Part shown: positions 7,903 to 17,172 of the stretch, piece by piece
Layout of the letters: every line of letters begins with the position of its first letter
Numbering within the stretch: the stretch's first letter is position 1
Assembly: GCF_000308835.1 (NCBI RefSeq)
Contig: NZ_BAGN01000078.1
Coordinates: 41,673 to 105,672, forward strand
Length of the DNA stretch: 64,000 bases
Direction: 5' to 3'
DNA from: Nocardia vinacea NBRC 16497
GTDB lineage: Bacteria > Actinomycetota > Actinomycetes > Mycobacteriales > Mycobacteriaceae
Program-made: the position numbers and the translations under genes
Notes under the pieces: model-generated
Databases searched by the model: none
Told to the model about the DNA's origin: nothing
What the model saw: the letters and a program-made list of their open reading frames with translations, nothing else

Positions 7903-9300
7903 CTATCCGGCCGTCCCCAGCGCCAGATCGGGCAGCTCCGTGGCGTAGTGGCCTTCGAGTTCGTCGAAGGCGGCACCGAGGTAGCGGGTGAGGCGGGCGA
8001 CATCGGGGAGGGCGGTGCGGCATGTGGTGAAGCCGAAGTGCAGCCGACCGTCGTAGGACACCGCGGTGATATTGAGTGCTTCTCCCTTGAACAGCAGCGA
8101 CAGGGGATACATCTCGACCATCCGCGCTCCGGCGAGATAGAGCGGCCGGTCGGGCCCCGGCACGTTCGACACGATCAGGTTGAACGTCGGCCGCATGTGG
8201 GTCACGGCGCCGGGTACGAGTTGACGCAGTGTGTGCGGCGCCATGGCGACAATCGCGTAGCCGACCAGTGCCGCATGCGGCAAGGCCGACTGATGTTGCT
8301 TCGCCGCCCGCGTCGAGGCGGAGATCCGCGACAGCCGAGTCCCGGCGTCGGGTTCGTCCGTGGCCGTGTCGACGAACATGATGCCGATCGAGCTGGCGGT
8401 CGCGGATCCCTCGGGTGCGATGGAGACCGGGCAGCCGAGCACCAACGGCTTGTCGGGTAGATCGGCGATCTCGATCATGTACCGGCGCAGCGCTGTGGCA
8501 CAGGCGGTGAGCACGATGTCGTTGACGGTGGTATCGCTGCGCTTCGACAACCGCTTGATGCGGTCCAATTCGATTGCGGCCGTGCCGATCCGGCGATGCG
8601 GTCCGACCTCGTCGACGTTGACCGGCGATCGCGGTGCCGCGAACGGTCCGACCAGAGGCGAGTCCGTGCATCCGGCACGCCACAGGGTTCTGGTGGCACG
8701 CGCAATGGCGGTCAGCAATTCGACTCGACTCGGTCGACGTCGGCCTGCAGTGGCTTTGGTCGGTGATCGGCGAACGGTCGCCCACACCGGGGCGGTGATC
8801 GGGGCGTCGGCTTCGGTGGCGAGGGATCGGCCGAAGAGGCGTACCGCGTCGACACCGTTGATCAAAGCGTGATGTGCCTTCAGATAGATGGCGAACCGAT
8901 TGTCATCGAGTCCATCGATGACGTGCACCTCCCACATCGGTCGCCGAGCATCGAGTCGACTCGAGTGCATGCGTGAAATGAGTTGTGCCAGTTTGTGTTC
9001 ACCACCAGGTGCGGACAAGACGTGGTGTCGCAGGTGGTAGTCGATATCGATGTGGCCGGTCGCCTCGAGTCGGGTACGGCGCGGGAAGCGGCGATTGCGG
9101 AGCAACGACCGGAATCGCGGATCGACATCGCGGTGACACCGGAATGCGGTCACGATTCGCTCGACGACCGCGGTGGCCGGTTCGTCCTGCGCTGCGAAGA
9201 TCGCCAGGGCCGCGACCTGCATGGGAGTTTCGGGCGATTCGAGCCACATCCAGAACGAATCATCGAAGGTGAGGTGCTTGCGTCGTTTCGGGCGACTCAC
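7903..9300 (-). CDS. wax ester synthase / diacylglycerol acyltransferase (WS/DGAT) family
   Basis: 465 residues, acyl-CoA-dependent acyltransferase family that makes wax esters or triacylglycerol in actinobacteria. N-terminal LTFDDSFWMWLESPETPMQVAAL matches the family start. The active-site block reads KAHHALINGVD (HH at 143-144): the usual HHxxxDG has Asn instead of Asp. The second conserved region is present as PTFNLIVSNVPGPDRPLYLAGARM, with VNDIVLTACATALRRY before it. GTG start at 9300 with AAGGGGGAAT upstream; longer starts lie in the palindrome-rich divergent promoter. Faces the meta-cleavage operon head to head. Whether the Asn variant is active is open. Confidence 0.85.
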   Translation of the reverse strand: MSRPKRRKHLTFDDSFWMWLESPETPMQVAALAIFAAQDEPATAVVERIVTAFRCHRDVDPRFRSLLRNRRFPRRTRLEATGHIDIDYHLRHHVLSAPGGEHKLAQLISRMHSSRLDARRPMWEVHVIDGLDDNRFAIYLKAHHALINGVDAVRLFGRSLATEADAPITAPVWATVRRSPTKATAGRRRPSRVELLTAIARATRTLWRAGCTDSPLVGPFAAPRSPVNVDEVGPHRRIGTAAIELDRIKRLSKRSDTTVNDIVLTACATALRRYMIEIADLPDKPLVLGCPVSIAPEGSATASSIGIMFVDTATDEPDAGTRLSRISASTRAAKQHQSALPHAALVGYAIVAMAPHTLRQLVPGAVTHMRPTFNLIVSNVPGPDRPLYLAGARMVEMYPLSLLFKGEALNITAVSYDGRLHFGFTTCRTALPDVARLTRYLGAAFDELEGHYATELPDLALGTAG

Positions 9301-9422
9301 GGTATTCCCCCTTCGTGCGCCGGGGCGCTCGATAAAGAATTTCGGCGCGACATCGACGGCGCATGATCGGGGTCGTAGGCCCTCGTGATCCGGCTGCATC
9401 CGGAGCCGAGGCTGCTCAATCT

Positions 9423-9440
9423 GATGATGATTTCATCATC
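9423..9440. promoter_or_regulatory. operator copy 1 (TGATGATTTCATCA)
   Basis: GATGATGATTTCATCATC, an almost perfect palindrome with core TGATGATTTCATCA. First of three related palindromes in the 255-bp divergent promoter between the WS/DGAT gene and the meta-cleavage operon; closest to the WS/DGAT side. Confidence 0.6.
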
Positions 9441-9476
9441 TCTGAGAGTGCTCGTCAAATCTGGACATGCGTCATT

Positions 9477-9492
9477 ATGATGTTTTCATCAT
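9477..9492. promoter_or_regulatory. operator copy 2 (ATGATG-N4-CATCAT)
   Basis: ATGATG TTTT CATCAT, perfect 6-bp arms. It lies directly before the TTGACA -35 element at 9499 of the hydrolase promoter, with its centre about 53 bp from copy 1 and 44 bp from copy 3. Confidence 0.58.
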
Positions 9493-9498
9493 TTACTC

Positions 9499-9528
9499 TT
9501 GACAGAGACCGCGATCGTGACTGATGAT
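9499..9528 (+). promoter_or_regulatory. promoter of meta-cleavage operon
   Basis: TTGACA (9499-9504), 18-bp spacer, GATGAT (9523-9528, four of six matches to TATAAT). The -10 lies inside operator copy 3, so a bound regulator would occlude RNA polymerase. The first gene starts at 9556. Confidence 0.55.
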
Positions 9529-9535
9529 TTCATCA
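9522..9535. promoter_or_regulatory. operator copy 3 (TGATGATTTCATCA)
   Basis: TGATGA TT TCATCA, perfect arms and identical to the core of copy 1. It covers the -10 region and likely transcription start of the meta-cleavage operon, as expected for a repressor site. The regulator is not identified; the TetR at 17.8 kb has different palindromes in its own promoter. Confidence 0.62.
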
Positions 9536-9555
9536 ATAACGTCGTGGAGGTAGCT

Positions 9556-10419
9556 GTGACAAGCATCGACAAGGGGGTCGGCGCCGGACGGACGGTCCGG
9601 GTCGACCAGCGTGAGGTCTTCTTCGGCGAGGCCGGATCCGGTCCCGCGGTGGTGCTGCTGCACGGTGGCGGGCCGGGTGCGAACGGACTGTCGAACTATT
9701 CGCGCAATATCGAGGCGCTGGCACAGCGATTTCGCGTGATCGTGCCGGATATGCCGGGCTACGGCCGCTCCTCGAAGGTTGTCGATCAGTCCGACCCGTT
9801 CGGCGACCTCGCGCGGGCGATCGGAGGTCTGCTGGACGAACTCGGCCTGGACTCGGCGCACCTGGTCGGCAACTCCTACGGCGGTGCCGCGGCGCTGCGG
9901 TTGGCGATGGATCGGCCGGAAAAGGTGGGCCGGATGATCCTGATGGGGCCCGGCGGTATCGGTTCCACGCGCGCACTGCCGACCAAGGGCCTGCAGGAGT
10001 TGCTCGCCTACTATCCGGGCGGCGGACCGAGCCGGGAGAAGATCACCCGGTTCATCCGCGAGTACCTGGTATTCGACGGCGCCGCTGTGCCCGACGAGCT
10101 CATCGAGCTGCGATTCCAGGCCAGCATCGATCCCGAGGTGATCGCGAATCCGCCGCTGCGCCGTCCCTCCGGACCGCTGGCCCTGCGGACGCTGTGGCGG
10201 ATGGATTTCACCCGGGACTCCCGGCTGCGCGAGGTGGCCCATCCGACCCTGGTCATCTGGGGCGCCGATGACAAGGTCAACCGTCCCGCGGGCGGCCGGA
10301 TGCTGGCCGATGCGATGCCGAACTGCGACCTGTACCTGGCGGCCGATACCGGTCACTGGGTGCAGTGGGAACGCGCCGAGTTGTTCAACGCACTGGCCAC
10401 CGCATACCTGGAGGCTTAG
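9556..10419 (+). CDS. meta-cleavage product (C-C bond) hydrolase, BphD/MhpC/HsaD type
   Basis: 287 residues, alpha/beta hydrolase that would hydrolyse the ring-fission product of extradiol cleavage to a 2-hydroxypenta-2,4-dienoate and an acid. Seen: oxyanion loop LLHGGGPGANG, nucleophile elbow VGNSYGG (S107), acid in IWGADDKVNRPAG, and catalytic His in DTGHWVQWE. The GTG at 9556 has GGAGGT five bases upstream; an in-frame TTG at 9499 falls on the -35 box and is rejected. First gene of a seven-gene operon; stop at 10417-10419, three bases before the dioxygenase ATG. Confidence 0.88.
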   Translation: MTSIDKGVGAGRTVRVDQREVFFGEAGSGPAVVLLHGGGPGANGLSNYSRNIEALAQRFRVIVPDMPGYGRSSKVVDQSDPFGDLARAIGGLLDELGLDSAHLVGNSYGGAAALRLAMDRPEKVGRMILMGPGGIGSTRALPTKGLQELLAYYPGGGPSREKITRFIREYLVFDGAAVPDELIELRFQASIDPEVIANPPLRRPSGPLALRTLWRMDFTRDSRLREVAHPTLVIWGADDKVNRPAGGRMLADAMPNCDLYLAADTGHWVQWERAELFNALATAYLEA

Positions 10420-10421
10420 CG

Positions 10422-11450
10422 ATGAACGGTTTTCTGCGCCCCGATGCCGATGCCTCGGTGTTCGGCTCAGTGCACATGGGATACGTTGCGGTGCAATCGG
10501 ATCGGCTGCCGGACTGGCGTCGCTTCGGTGCCGAGGCGATCGGCATGCACGTGGACGAGGTCGATCGCAATGCGCTGCGCATGCGGCTGGACGAGCACAC
10601 GTGCCGATTCCTCATCGAGCGTGGGCCGGCCGAGGATGTCACCGCACTGGGCTGGCACATCGACGACCACGAGACCTTCGACCGCATCATCGCCCGGGTT
10701 ACCGATCGCGGTGTCCCGGTCGTCGAGGGCACCTCGGAAGAAGCCGCGCTGCGTGGGGTCGAGCGACTGTGGCGCTTTCCGGGCCCGAAAGGTATTGCGC
10801 AGGAGATCTTTACGGCCCCGATCACCACACCCGAACCACTGTGCATGCTCAGCTCCGGATGGGTGACGGGGGAGGCCGGAATGGGGCATGTCGCGATCGT
10901 TTCGCGTGAACCGGAAGCGATGCGCGGTTACTACCAAACGGTTTTCGACTCCCGGCTGAGCGACTACATCGATGAGAACGTCTCCGGGTTGAAGATGAAG
11001 ATCCGATTCCTGCGGGTCAACGAGCGCCACCATTCGATCGCCATCGCCAATATTCGCGGTGTGAAGATCGATCCGATTCGAACTCGGGTGCAGCACATCA
11101 ATATTCAGTCTGCGACGCTCGACGATATGCTCGCCGCATTCGGGCGGGTCACCGAGCTCGGCTTCCGCATGGCGTGGTCGGTCGGTCAGCACACCAATGA
11201 CCGCGAATTGTCCTTCTACTGCGTGACCCCGTCCGGCTTCGAACTGGAGGTCGGCTGGAACCCGGTCGTGATCGGACCGGAACTCGAATCCACCTGGGAG
11301 CCGACGACTTACCAGGGCATCAGCGTTTGGGGTCACACCACCGTCGGGGAGACGGTGCTGGACAAATTCGCCCAGTTCCGCCAGGCGCTGCGGACCTCGA
11401 CAACACCGGAGATCACCGTTCCGCAACTGGCAGGAGGACATTCACGATGA
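10422..11450 (+). CDS. type I extradiol dioxygenase (2,3-dihydroxybiphenyl 1,2-dioxygenase-like)
   Basis: 342 residues, two-domain vicinal-oxygen-chelate fold (repeats about 15-135 and 150-290). Fe(II) ligands fit H156 in GMGHVAI, H225 in VQHINIQ and E276 in GFELEVGW; second-shell residues fit H203/H204, H257 in GQHTND and Y266. It would cleave a catechol next to a hydroxyl group, giving the substrate of the preceding hydrolase. Starts three bases after the hydrolase stop (GGAGG upstream inside it) and overlaps the hydroxylase start by ATGA. Closest in layout to BphC/HsaC/IpbC types; the ring substrate cannot be read from sequence. Confidence 0.88.
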   Translation: MNGFLRPDADASVFGSVHMGYVAVQSDRLPDWRRFGAEAIGMHVDEVDRNALRMRLDEHTCRFLIERGPAEDVTALGWHIDDHETFDRIIARVTDRGVPVVEGTSEEAALRGVERLWRFPGPKGIAQEIFTAPITTPEPLCMLSSGWVTGEAGMGHVAIVSREPEAMRGYYQTVFDSRLSDYIDENVSGLKMKIRFLRVNERHHSIAIANIRGVKIDPIRTRVQHINIQSATLDDMLAAFGRVTELGFRMAWSVGQHTNDRELSFYCVTPSGFELEVGWNPVVIGPELESTWEPTTYQGISVWGHTTVGETVLDKFAQFRQALRTSTTPEITVPQLAGGHSR

Positions 11451-13180
11451 GTACCACCGACTACGACGTGGTGGTCGTCGGCCTCGGCCCGACCGGCCTG
11501 ACGCTGGCCAACCTGTTGGGGCGGCGCGGCGTGCGCGTGCTCGTCCTGGAACGGGAACCGGAGTACTACGGACTCGCGCGGGCGGTCTACACCGACGACG
11601 AAGGTATGCGCATCTTCCAAACCGCCGGTGCGGCAGACGAACTCGCGACCGATATGAATGTGGACTCCACCGTGCAGTGGGTGCGCGCGGATGGCCGGGT
11701 GCTGGTGCAATTCCATCAGACAGACCGTCCGCTGGGGTGGCCGGTGGTCAATTTCCTGTACCAGCCCTACCTGGAGAACACCCTCGAAAGTGCGCTCGGG
11801 CGTTATCCGCATGTCACCGTCCGCCGCGGACGTGAGGTCGTCGATTTCGACCAGGACGAATCCGGGGTGAGCGTCGAACATGGCGAGTGCCGGGGCACCG
11901 GATACGGCAACCGCGCACCGGATACCAATCCGAGGACCGCCGAGCGAGTGCGCGCGAAATTCCTGGTCGGCTGCGACGGCGGCCGCAGTGTGGTTCGCAC
12001 CGAGCTCGGTATTGATATGAGCGGGACCAGCTTTCCCGAGCGTTGGCTCGTGGTGGACCTGAAGGCCAAGGACGGTATCGACGCATTCCGGCATCTGCCG
12101 TATTTCAACTTCGTCTGCGATCCGGCAATGCCGGTCGTGTCCTGCCCACAACCGGGTGGGCATCACCGCTTCGAGTTCATGCTGACCGAATCGCAGACCA
12201 AAGAGGAGATGGAAGATCCGGACAACGTCCGTCGCCACATTGCTCGCTATGTCGATCCGGATGAGGTCGAGGTGTTGCGCAAGCTGGTCTACACCTTCAA
12301 CGCCGTGGTCGCCGACCGGTGGCGGGATGGGCGGATCCTCATCGCCGGTGACGCCGCGCATATGACGCCGCAGTTCGTCGGGCAGGGCATGAACTCCGGG
12401 GTGCGCGATGCGGACAACCTGTCGTGGAAGCTCACCGCAATCCTCGAACAGGGTGCGGACCTGCGGATTCTGGACAGCTACGAGTCCGAGCGGCGGCCGC
12501 ACGCCAAGGCGATGATCGATTTCTCGGTCCTGAACAAGAACATCGTCTCCTTCGACAACAAACTGGTCGCGGCGGCCCGGGATATCGCACTCACCACCGC
12601 GCTACGAGTGCCCGGGCTGGGTGGCTGGATTCGCGCCGCGAAGATGAAACCGGCACCGCGCTTCCGTCGCGGCGCCTACCTGGGCCTACCTCGGCGCGGG
12701 CTGCGTGGAGTCGAGGGCACGATCGCCCCACAACCGGATGTACGAACCTACGACGGACGGCATCGGCGGCTCGACGATGTGCTCGGCCTCGGGTTCGCGG
12801 TGGTCGGTAATGGGGTCGACCCGCGCGCCGTGCTCGGTGCCGACGACCTGGCGAGGTTGCGGGTCTTGGGCGCTCGTTTCGTCACCGTGTATCCGCTCGG
12901 CGGGCGACCACAGGGGGTACCCGGTGACGGCCGCGCCGCCGGCGACGACTATGCCGATATCGAAGACCACACCGGCGCTTTGACTTGCTGGTTCGCCAAG
13001 GCGAGCGTCCGGACCGGCGGCGTGGTGCTGCTGCGGCCGGACAAGTTCGTCTTCGGCACCGCCGGTGCCGGGCGCGGCGCGTCCTTGATCGCCGAACTCT
13101 TCCGACAGCTCACCGGGTCGCTTCCGGCACCGCCGCAATCGGATTCGGTCCCGACCCGCCACCTCGAGGAGGCTCGATGA
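11447..13180 (+). CDS. mhpA: FAD-dependent aromatic hydroxylase, MhpA-like
   Basis: 577 residues, class A flavoprotein monooxygenase that would ortho-hydroxylate a phenol such as a 3-hydroxyphenylalkanoate to the catechol cleaved by the neighbouring dioxygenase. Seen: N-terminal Rossmann VVVGLGPTGLTLANLLG, the middle FAD/NADPH motif FLVGCDGGRSVVR (DG motif), the flavin-ribityl motif GRILIAGDAAHMTPQFVGQGM (GD motif), and a C-terminal thioredoxin-like domain ending in a Ser/Pro-rich tail. The family is usually 550-620 residues. ATGA overlap at both ends with dioxygenase and hydratase. The assignment to 3-hydroxyphenylpropionate is by family only. Confidence 0.85.
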   Translation: MSTTDYDVVVVGLGPTGLTLANLLGRRGVRVLVLEREPEYYGLARAVYTDDEGMRIFQTAGAADELATDMNVDSTVQWVRADGRVLVQFHQTDRPLGWPVVNFLYQPYLENTLESALGRYPHVTVRRGREVVDFDQDESGVSVEHGECRGTGYGNRAPDTNPRTAERVRAKFLVGCDGGRSVVRTELGIDMSGTSFPERWLVVDLKAKDGIDAFRHLPYFNFVCDPAMPVVSCPQPGGHHRFEFMLTESQTKEEMEDPDNVRRHIARYVDPDEVEVLRKLVYTFNAVVADRWRDGRILIAGDAAHMTPQFVGQGMNSGVRDADNLSWKLTAILEQGADLRILDSYESERRPHAKAMIDFSVLNKNIVSFDNKLVAAARDIALTTALRVPGLGGWIRAAKMKPAPRFRRGAYLGLPRRGLRGVEGTIAPQPDVRTYDGRHRRLDDVLGLGFAVVGNGVDPRAVLGADDLARLRVLGARFVTVYPLGGRPQGVPGDGRAAGDDYADIEDHTGALTCWFAKASVRTGGVVLLRPDKFVFGTAGAGRGASLIAELFRQLTGSLPAPPQSDSVPTRHLEEAR

Positions 13181-14043
13181 ACACGACAGCATCGCGAAGC
13201 GATTCGATGAGGGGTGGTGGCCGGGCGACGGGCGGCCCTGTGACCGATTCCCCGGCAGTGCGTGCCGCGGCCGAACGTCTGGCCGGCGCCACGACGACCG
13301 GAGCGCCGATCGCGCCGGTCCGGGACCTCATCGGCCCCGACGATGTCGAACTGGCATATGCGGTGCAGCGCATCGGTGTCCAGCACCGGGTGGCCGCCGG
13401 TGCCGAGCTCGTCGGACGCAAGATCGGACTCACCTCTCCGGCGGTCCAGCAGCAGCTCGGGGTGGATCAGCCCGACTTCGGCGTGCTGTTCGACGATATG
13501 AATGTCACCGAGACGCCTGCGGCACAACGGCCGCCGCTACTGCAACCGAAGATCGAGGCCGAACTCGCCTTTGTCCTGTGCGCCGACCTCGATGACGAGC
13601 AGTTGGACGCGATCAGCGTCCGCGGGGCGGTGGACTACGCGGTCGCCGCATTGGAGATCGTCGACAGCCGCATCGCCGACTGGGATATCAGCTTCGCCGA
13701 TACCGTCGCCGACAACGCGTCCAGCGGCTGGTTCGTTCTCGGCACCGAGCGGCTGTCACTGGCCGAGTTCGAACCGCGTGAGATCGCGATGAATATGGCG
13801 ATCGACGGTGAAATCGTCTCCACCGGAACAGGTTCCGCGTGCCTCGGCGATCCGCTCAACGCACTGGTCTGGCTGGCCCGCATCGCCCGTGACTTCGGCG
13901 ACCCACTGCGCGCCGGCGAGATCGTCCTGTCCGGTGCGCTCGGCCCGATGGCCCCGTTGCATCCGGGTGCCCGGGTCCGGTCCGAATTATTCAGTGGCAC
14001 ACAGACACTCGGTTCCGTCGACTTCATGCTGGAGGAAATATGA
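13177..14043 (+). CDS. mhpD: 2-keto-4-pentenoate hydratase
   Basis: 288 residues, fumarylacetoacetase-like fold; would add water to 2-hydroxypenta-2,4-dienoate to give 4-hydroxy-2-oxovalerate. Seen: [23 protein letters not shown], the metal-site stretch [13 protein letters not shown] (E-x-E), [23 protein letters not shown], and [12 protein letters not shown]. The first 28 residues ([14 protein letters not shown]...) are low complexity; an inner GTG or ATG start is possible, but the ATG at 13177 keeps the 4-base overlap used throughout the operon. Confidence 0.87.
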   Translation: MNTTASRSDSMRGGGRATGGPVTDSPAVRAAAERLAGATTTGAPIAPVRDLIGPDDVELAYAVQRIGVQHRVAAGAELVGRKIGLTSPAVQQQLGVDQPDFGVLFDDMNVTETPAAQRPPLLQPKIEAELAFVLCADLDDEQLDAISVRGAVDYAVAALEIVDSRIADWDISFADTVADNASSGWFVLGTERLSLAEFEPREIAMNMAIDGEIVSTGTGSACLGDPLNALVWLARIARDFGDPLRAGEIVLSGALGPMAPLHPGARVRSELFSGTQTLGSVDFMLEEI

Positions 14044-14987
14044 GCCGCACCAAAGTTGCCGTCATCGGCTCGGGCAATATCGGCACCGACCTGATGTTCA
14101 AGGTGCTACGGCTATCGGAAACCCTCGAGGTGGCCGCTATGGTCGGCATCGACCCGGACTCCGACGGACTGGCCCGTGCCGACCGGCTCGGCGTACCGAC
14201 CACCGCGAGCGGTGTCGACGGACTCATCGCCATGCCGCATTTCGACGAGATCGACATCGTTTTCGACGCCACCTCCGCCGGCGCGCACCGCGCCAATGCC
14301 GCCGCGCTGGAGCCGCACGGGAAACGCCTGATCGACCTGACCCCGGCCGCGATCGGCCCCTTTGTCGTGCCTGCGGTCAACCTGGACCAGCACCTCGCCG
14401 CCCCCAACGTGAATATGGTGACCTGTGGCGGCCAGGCCACCATCCCGATCGTCGCGGCGATCTCCCGGGTCACCGAGGTGCCCTACGCCGAGATCGTCGC
14501 CTCGATCGCATCGAAATCCGCTGGACCCGGCACCCGCGCCAATATCGACGAATTCACCGAGACGACCGCGCAGGCGATCGAAGTGGTCGGCGGCGCTACC
14601 CGCGGCCGGGCGATCATCATCCTCAATCCGGCCGAGCCGCCGCTGATCATGCGCGACACCGTACTCGCGCTGATCAGCGATCCGAGTCCGGAAACCCATG
14701 CGGCCGTGCGGGAATCGATCGAGTCGATGATCGCCGAGGTCGCCGCCTATGTGCCCGGCTACCGGCTCAAGCAGGACATCCAGATCACTCCGGCCACGCA
14801 GTCGGAGACTCTTGTCGGCGATACCGTTGTCACCCATCAGGTCTCGGTATTCCTCGAAGTCGAAGGCGCGGCGCACTACCTGCCGTCCTACGCCGGAAAT
14901 CTCGACATCATGACCTCGGCCGCGTTGCGCGTCGCCGAACGCCTTGCCGCAGCACCCGTTTCGGTGCCAATCCGGGAGAGTGTGTAA
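14040..14987 (+). CDS. mhpF: acetaldehyde dehydrogenase (acylating)
   Basis: 315 residues; oxidises acetaldehyde with CoA and NAD+ to acetyl-CoA, working in a complex with the aldolase. Seen: Rossmann start [17 protein letters not shown], catalytic cysteine in [12 protein letters not shown] (about C129), [17 protein letters not shown], and [13 protein letters not shown]. Full family length. ATGA overlap with mhpD before it and an overlapping TAATG with the aldolase after it, consistent with the fixed dehydrogenase-aldolase pair. Confidence 0.92.
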   Translation: MSRTKVAVIGSGNIGTDLMFKVLRLSETLEVAAMVGIDPDSDGLARADRLGVPTTASGVDGLIAMPHFDEIDIVFDATSAGAHRANAAALEPHGKRLIDLTPAAIGPFVVPAVNLDQHLAAPNVNMVTCGGQATIPIVAAISRVTEVPYAEIVASIASKSAGPGTRANIDEFTETTAQAIEVVGGATRGRAIIILNPAEPPLIMRDTVLALISDPSPETHAAVRESIESMIAEVAAYVPGYRLKQDIQITPATQSETLVGDTVVTHQVSVFLEVEGAAHYLPSYAGNLDIMTSAALRVAERLAAAPVSVPIRESV

Positions 14988-15997
14988 TGACAGAAGTATT
15001 CTTGCAGGACGTGACGCTGCGCGACGGCATGCATGCGCTGCGCCACCGAATCACCCCGAAAAACGTTGCCGCAGTTGCCGCGGCGCTCGATGCCGCGGGC
15101 GTCGACGCGGTGGAGGTCGCGCACGGCGACGGTCTGCACGGCGGCAGCCTCACCTACGGGCCGGGCAGCCACACCGATTGGGAGTGGATCGAAGCCGCCG
15201 CGGGCGCATTGCGCCACGCTCGGCTGACCACGTTGCTGCTCCCCGGCATCGGCACCATCGACGATCTGCGTCGCGCCTACGACCTCGGCGTGCGCTCGGT
15301 GCGGGTGGCCACGCACTGCACCGAGGCCGATATCGCCGCTCAGCACATCGCCTTCGCCCGCGAAATCGGCATGGACGTCTCCGGCTTCCTGATGATGAGC
15401 CATATGAACACCCCCGCCGGGCTCGCCGCACAGGCCAAGCTCATGGAAGCCTATGGCGCACACTGTGTTTACGTCACCGACTCCGGTGGACGGCTCACCA
15501 TGGGCGGTGTCCGCAAACGTGTGCGCGCCTACCGGGCCGTGCTGGACGCGGACACCGAGATCGGCATCCACGCGCATCAGAATTTGTCGCTGTCGGTCGC
15601 CAATAGTGTTGTCGCCGTCGAGGAAGGCGTGACGCGCGTGGACGCCTCGCTGGCCGGGCTCGGCGCGGGTGCGGGCAATACGCCGCTCGAGGCATTCGTC
15701 GCGGTCGCCGACCTGCAAGGCTGGAAGCACGGTGCGGACCTGAACCGGCTCACCGATGCCGCCGACGATCTGATCCGACCGCTGATGGAGCGACCGGTGC
15801 AGGTGGACCGGGAAACGCTGACCCTCGGCTACGCGGGTGTGTACTCGAGCTTCCTGCGCCACGCCGAAAAGGCCTCCGCCACATATGGAATCGACGTGCG
15901 GACGCTGTTGACCGAGGCTGGACGCCGCGGTCTGGTCGGTGGGCAGGAAGACATGATCGTCGATATCGCACTCGATCTGACCGCTGTGGCGAGATGA
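14987..15997 (+). CDS. mhpE: 4-hydroxy-2-oxovalerate aldolase
   Basis: 336 residues, class II pyruvate aldolase of the DmpG/MhpE/HsaF type; splits 4-hydroxy-2-oxovalerate into pyruvate and acetaldehyde, which is channelled to the partner dehydrogenase. Seen: [14 protein letters not shown] (catalytic and metal residues R-D at the barrel start), [37 protein letters not shown] (metal-binding H-x-H) and [16 protein letters not shown], followed by the C-terminal communication domain. ATG at 14987 shares a base with the TAA of mhpF. Confidence 0.92.
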   Translation: MTEVFLQDVTLRDGMHALRHRITPKNVAAVAAALDAAGVDAVEVAHGDGLHGGSLTYGPGSHTDWEWIEAAAGALRHARLTTLLLPGIGTIDDLRRAYDLGVRSVRVATHCTEADIAAQHIAFAREIGMDVSGFLMMSHMNTPAGLAAQAKLMEAYGAHCVYVTDSGGRLTMGGVRKRVRAYRAVLDADTEIGIHAHQNLSLSVANSVVAVEEGVTRVDASLAGLGAGAGNTPLEAFVAVADLQGWKHGADLNRLTDAADDLIRPLMERPVQVDRETLTLGYAGVYSSFLRHAEKASATYGIDVRTLLTEAGRRGLVGGQEDMIVDIALDLTAVAR

Positions 15998-16035
15998 CGA
16001 GGGACTGCTGGCATGAACATGAAAGGCGAAGTTCT

Positions 16036-17172
16036 GTGAACGATCCTCGTGCCGAGGCCCCGCGGGCGGTCAGTCGTCGACGCGCACTCGGTAGCGTTGT
16101 TGCCGGCACGTTCGGTGCGGCTGCGGTGGCGTCGATGCCGAATGCCCAGGCGGCCCCGGCCCGTGCCCAGCAGCCCCCGCCGTCGGGCACCTACCGCATC
16201 GACCTGCACGCGCACTTCCTGCCGCCGGATTACCATGCCGCCCTGCTGGAGCACGGTCACCTCACCATCGGCGGCTATCCGACACCGCAGTGGTCGCCGG
16301 AGGCGGCGGTGGCCTTCATGGACTATTACGGCATCCAAGCCCAAGCGCTGTCGGTATCGGATCCGGGGGTGTCGTTCCTGGCTGGTAAAGAAGCCAGCGA
16401 TATGGCCCGCTACTGCAATACCTATGCCGCCGGGCTGTTCCGATCCAATCCCACGCGGTTCGGCGCGTTCGCCGTGTTGCCGATGCCCGATATCGCGGCC
16501 TCGATCACCGAGGCGATCTACGCACTGGATGAACTGCACCTCGACGGTGTGATCCTGCTGTCGGCCTATGACGGTGTCTACCTGGGTGATCCGCGCTTCG
16601 AACCGCTGATGATCGCGTTGAACCAGCGCAATGCCTACGTCTTCGTGCATCCGGCCGCCATTCCCGAGACCGCGAAGCCGAAGCTGCCGCTGCCGGACTT
16701 CCTGGAGGAGTTCACCTTCGACACCACGCGCGCGGCGACCATGATGATGGTCACCGGAATGACCCAGCGCTATCCCAACATTCGCTTCCAACTCGCCCAC
16801 GCGGGTGGTGTGCTGCCGTTCTTGTCCCACCGTGTCAGCGTCGCCTCGCAGACGGTGCTCGGCGAGCTGTGGCCGCAGGATCTGCCGAAACCGTCGGTGC
16901 TGGATATGAAGAACCAGATCTCGCGGTTCTACTACGACACCGCGCTCAGTGGTTCGGCCGCCGCCATGGCCGGCACACTCGCCGTGACAAACCGTGACCA
17001 TATCGTCTTCGGTTCCGATTGGCCCTTCAGCGCGCTCACGCTCCCGCAGAGCGGTTCGCACGATCCCGCGCCCGGACTCAGCGAGATCTTCGATGCCGAT
17101 CAGCGCATGGAGGTCGAACACCACAATCCACTGCGGCAACTGCCGCGACTGGCCGCAGCGGTCAACGGCTGA
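16036..17172 (+). CDS. amidohydrolase (ACMSD-like family) with Tat-type signal
   Basis: 378 residues, amidohydrolase family 2 (decarboxylase/hydrolase TIM barrel). Seen: first metal motif IDLHAHFLPPDY, NTYAAGLFRSNPTRFGAFAVLPM, FVHPA, a later metal-site His in QLAHAGGVLPF, and GSDWPF with the catalytic Asp. The N-terminus carries SRRRALGSVVAGTFGAAAV followed by NAQA, a twin-arginine export signal with cleavage near residue 40. GTG start at 16036 with GAAAGGCGAAG upstream; an ATG at 15994 overlaps the aldolase stop, but the codons between (AGG, CGA, AGT, TCT) do not look coding. Last gene of the meta-cleavage operon; a decarboxylase or lactone/amide hydrolase role is possible. Confidence 0.8.
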   Translation: MNDPRAEAPRAVSRRRALGSVVAGTFGAAAVASMPNAQAAPARAQQPPPSGTYRIDLHAHFLPPDYHAALLEHGHLTIGGYPTPQWSPEAAVAFMDYYGIQAQALSVSDPGVSFLAGKEASDMARYCNTYAAGLFRSNPTRFGAFAVLPMPDIAASITEAIYALDELHLDGVILLSAYDGVYLGDPRFEPLMIALNQRNAYVFVHPAAIPETAKPKLPLPDFLEEFTFDTTRAATMMMVTGMTQRYPNIRFQLAHAGGVLPFLSHRVSVASQTVLGELWPQDLPKPSVLDMKNQISRFYYDTALSGSAAAMAGTLAVTNRDHIVFGSDWPFSALTLPQSGSHDPAPGLSEIFDADQRMEVEHHNPLRQLPRLAAAVNG

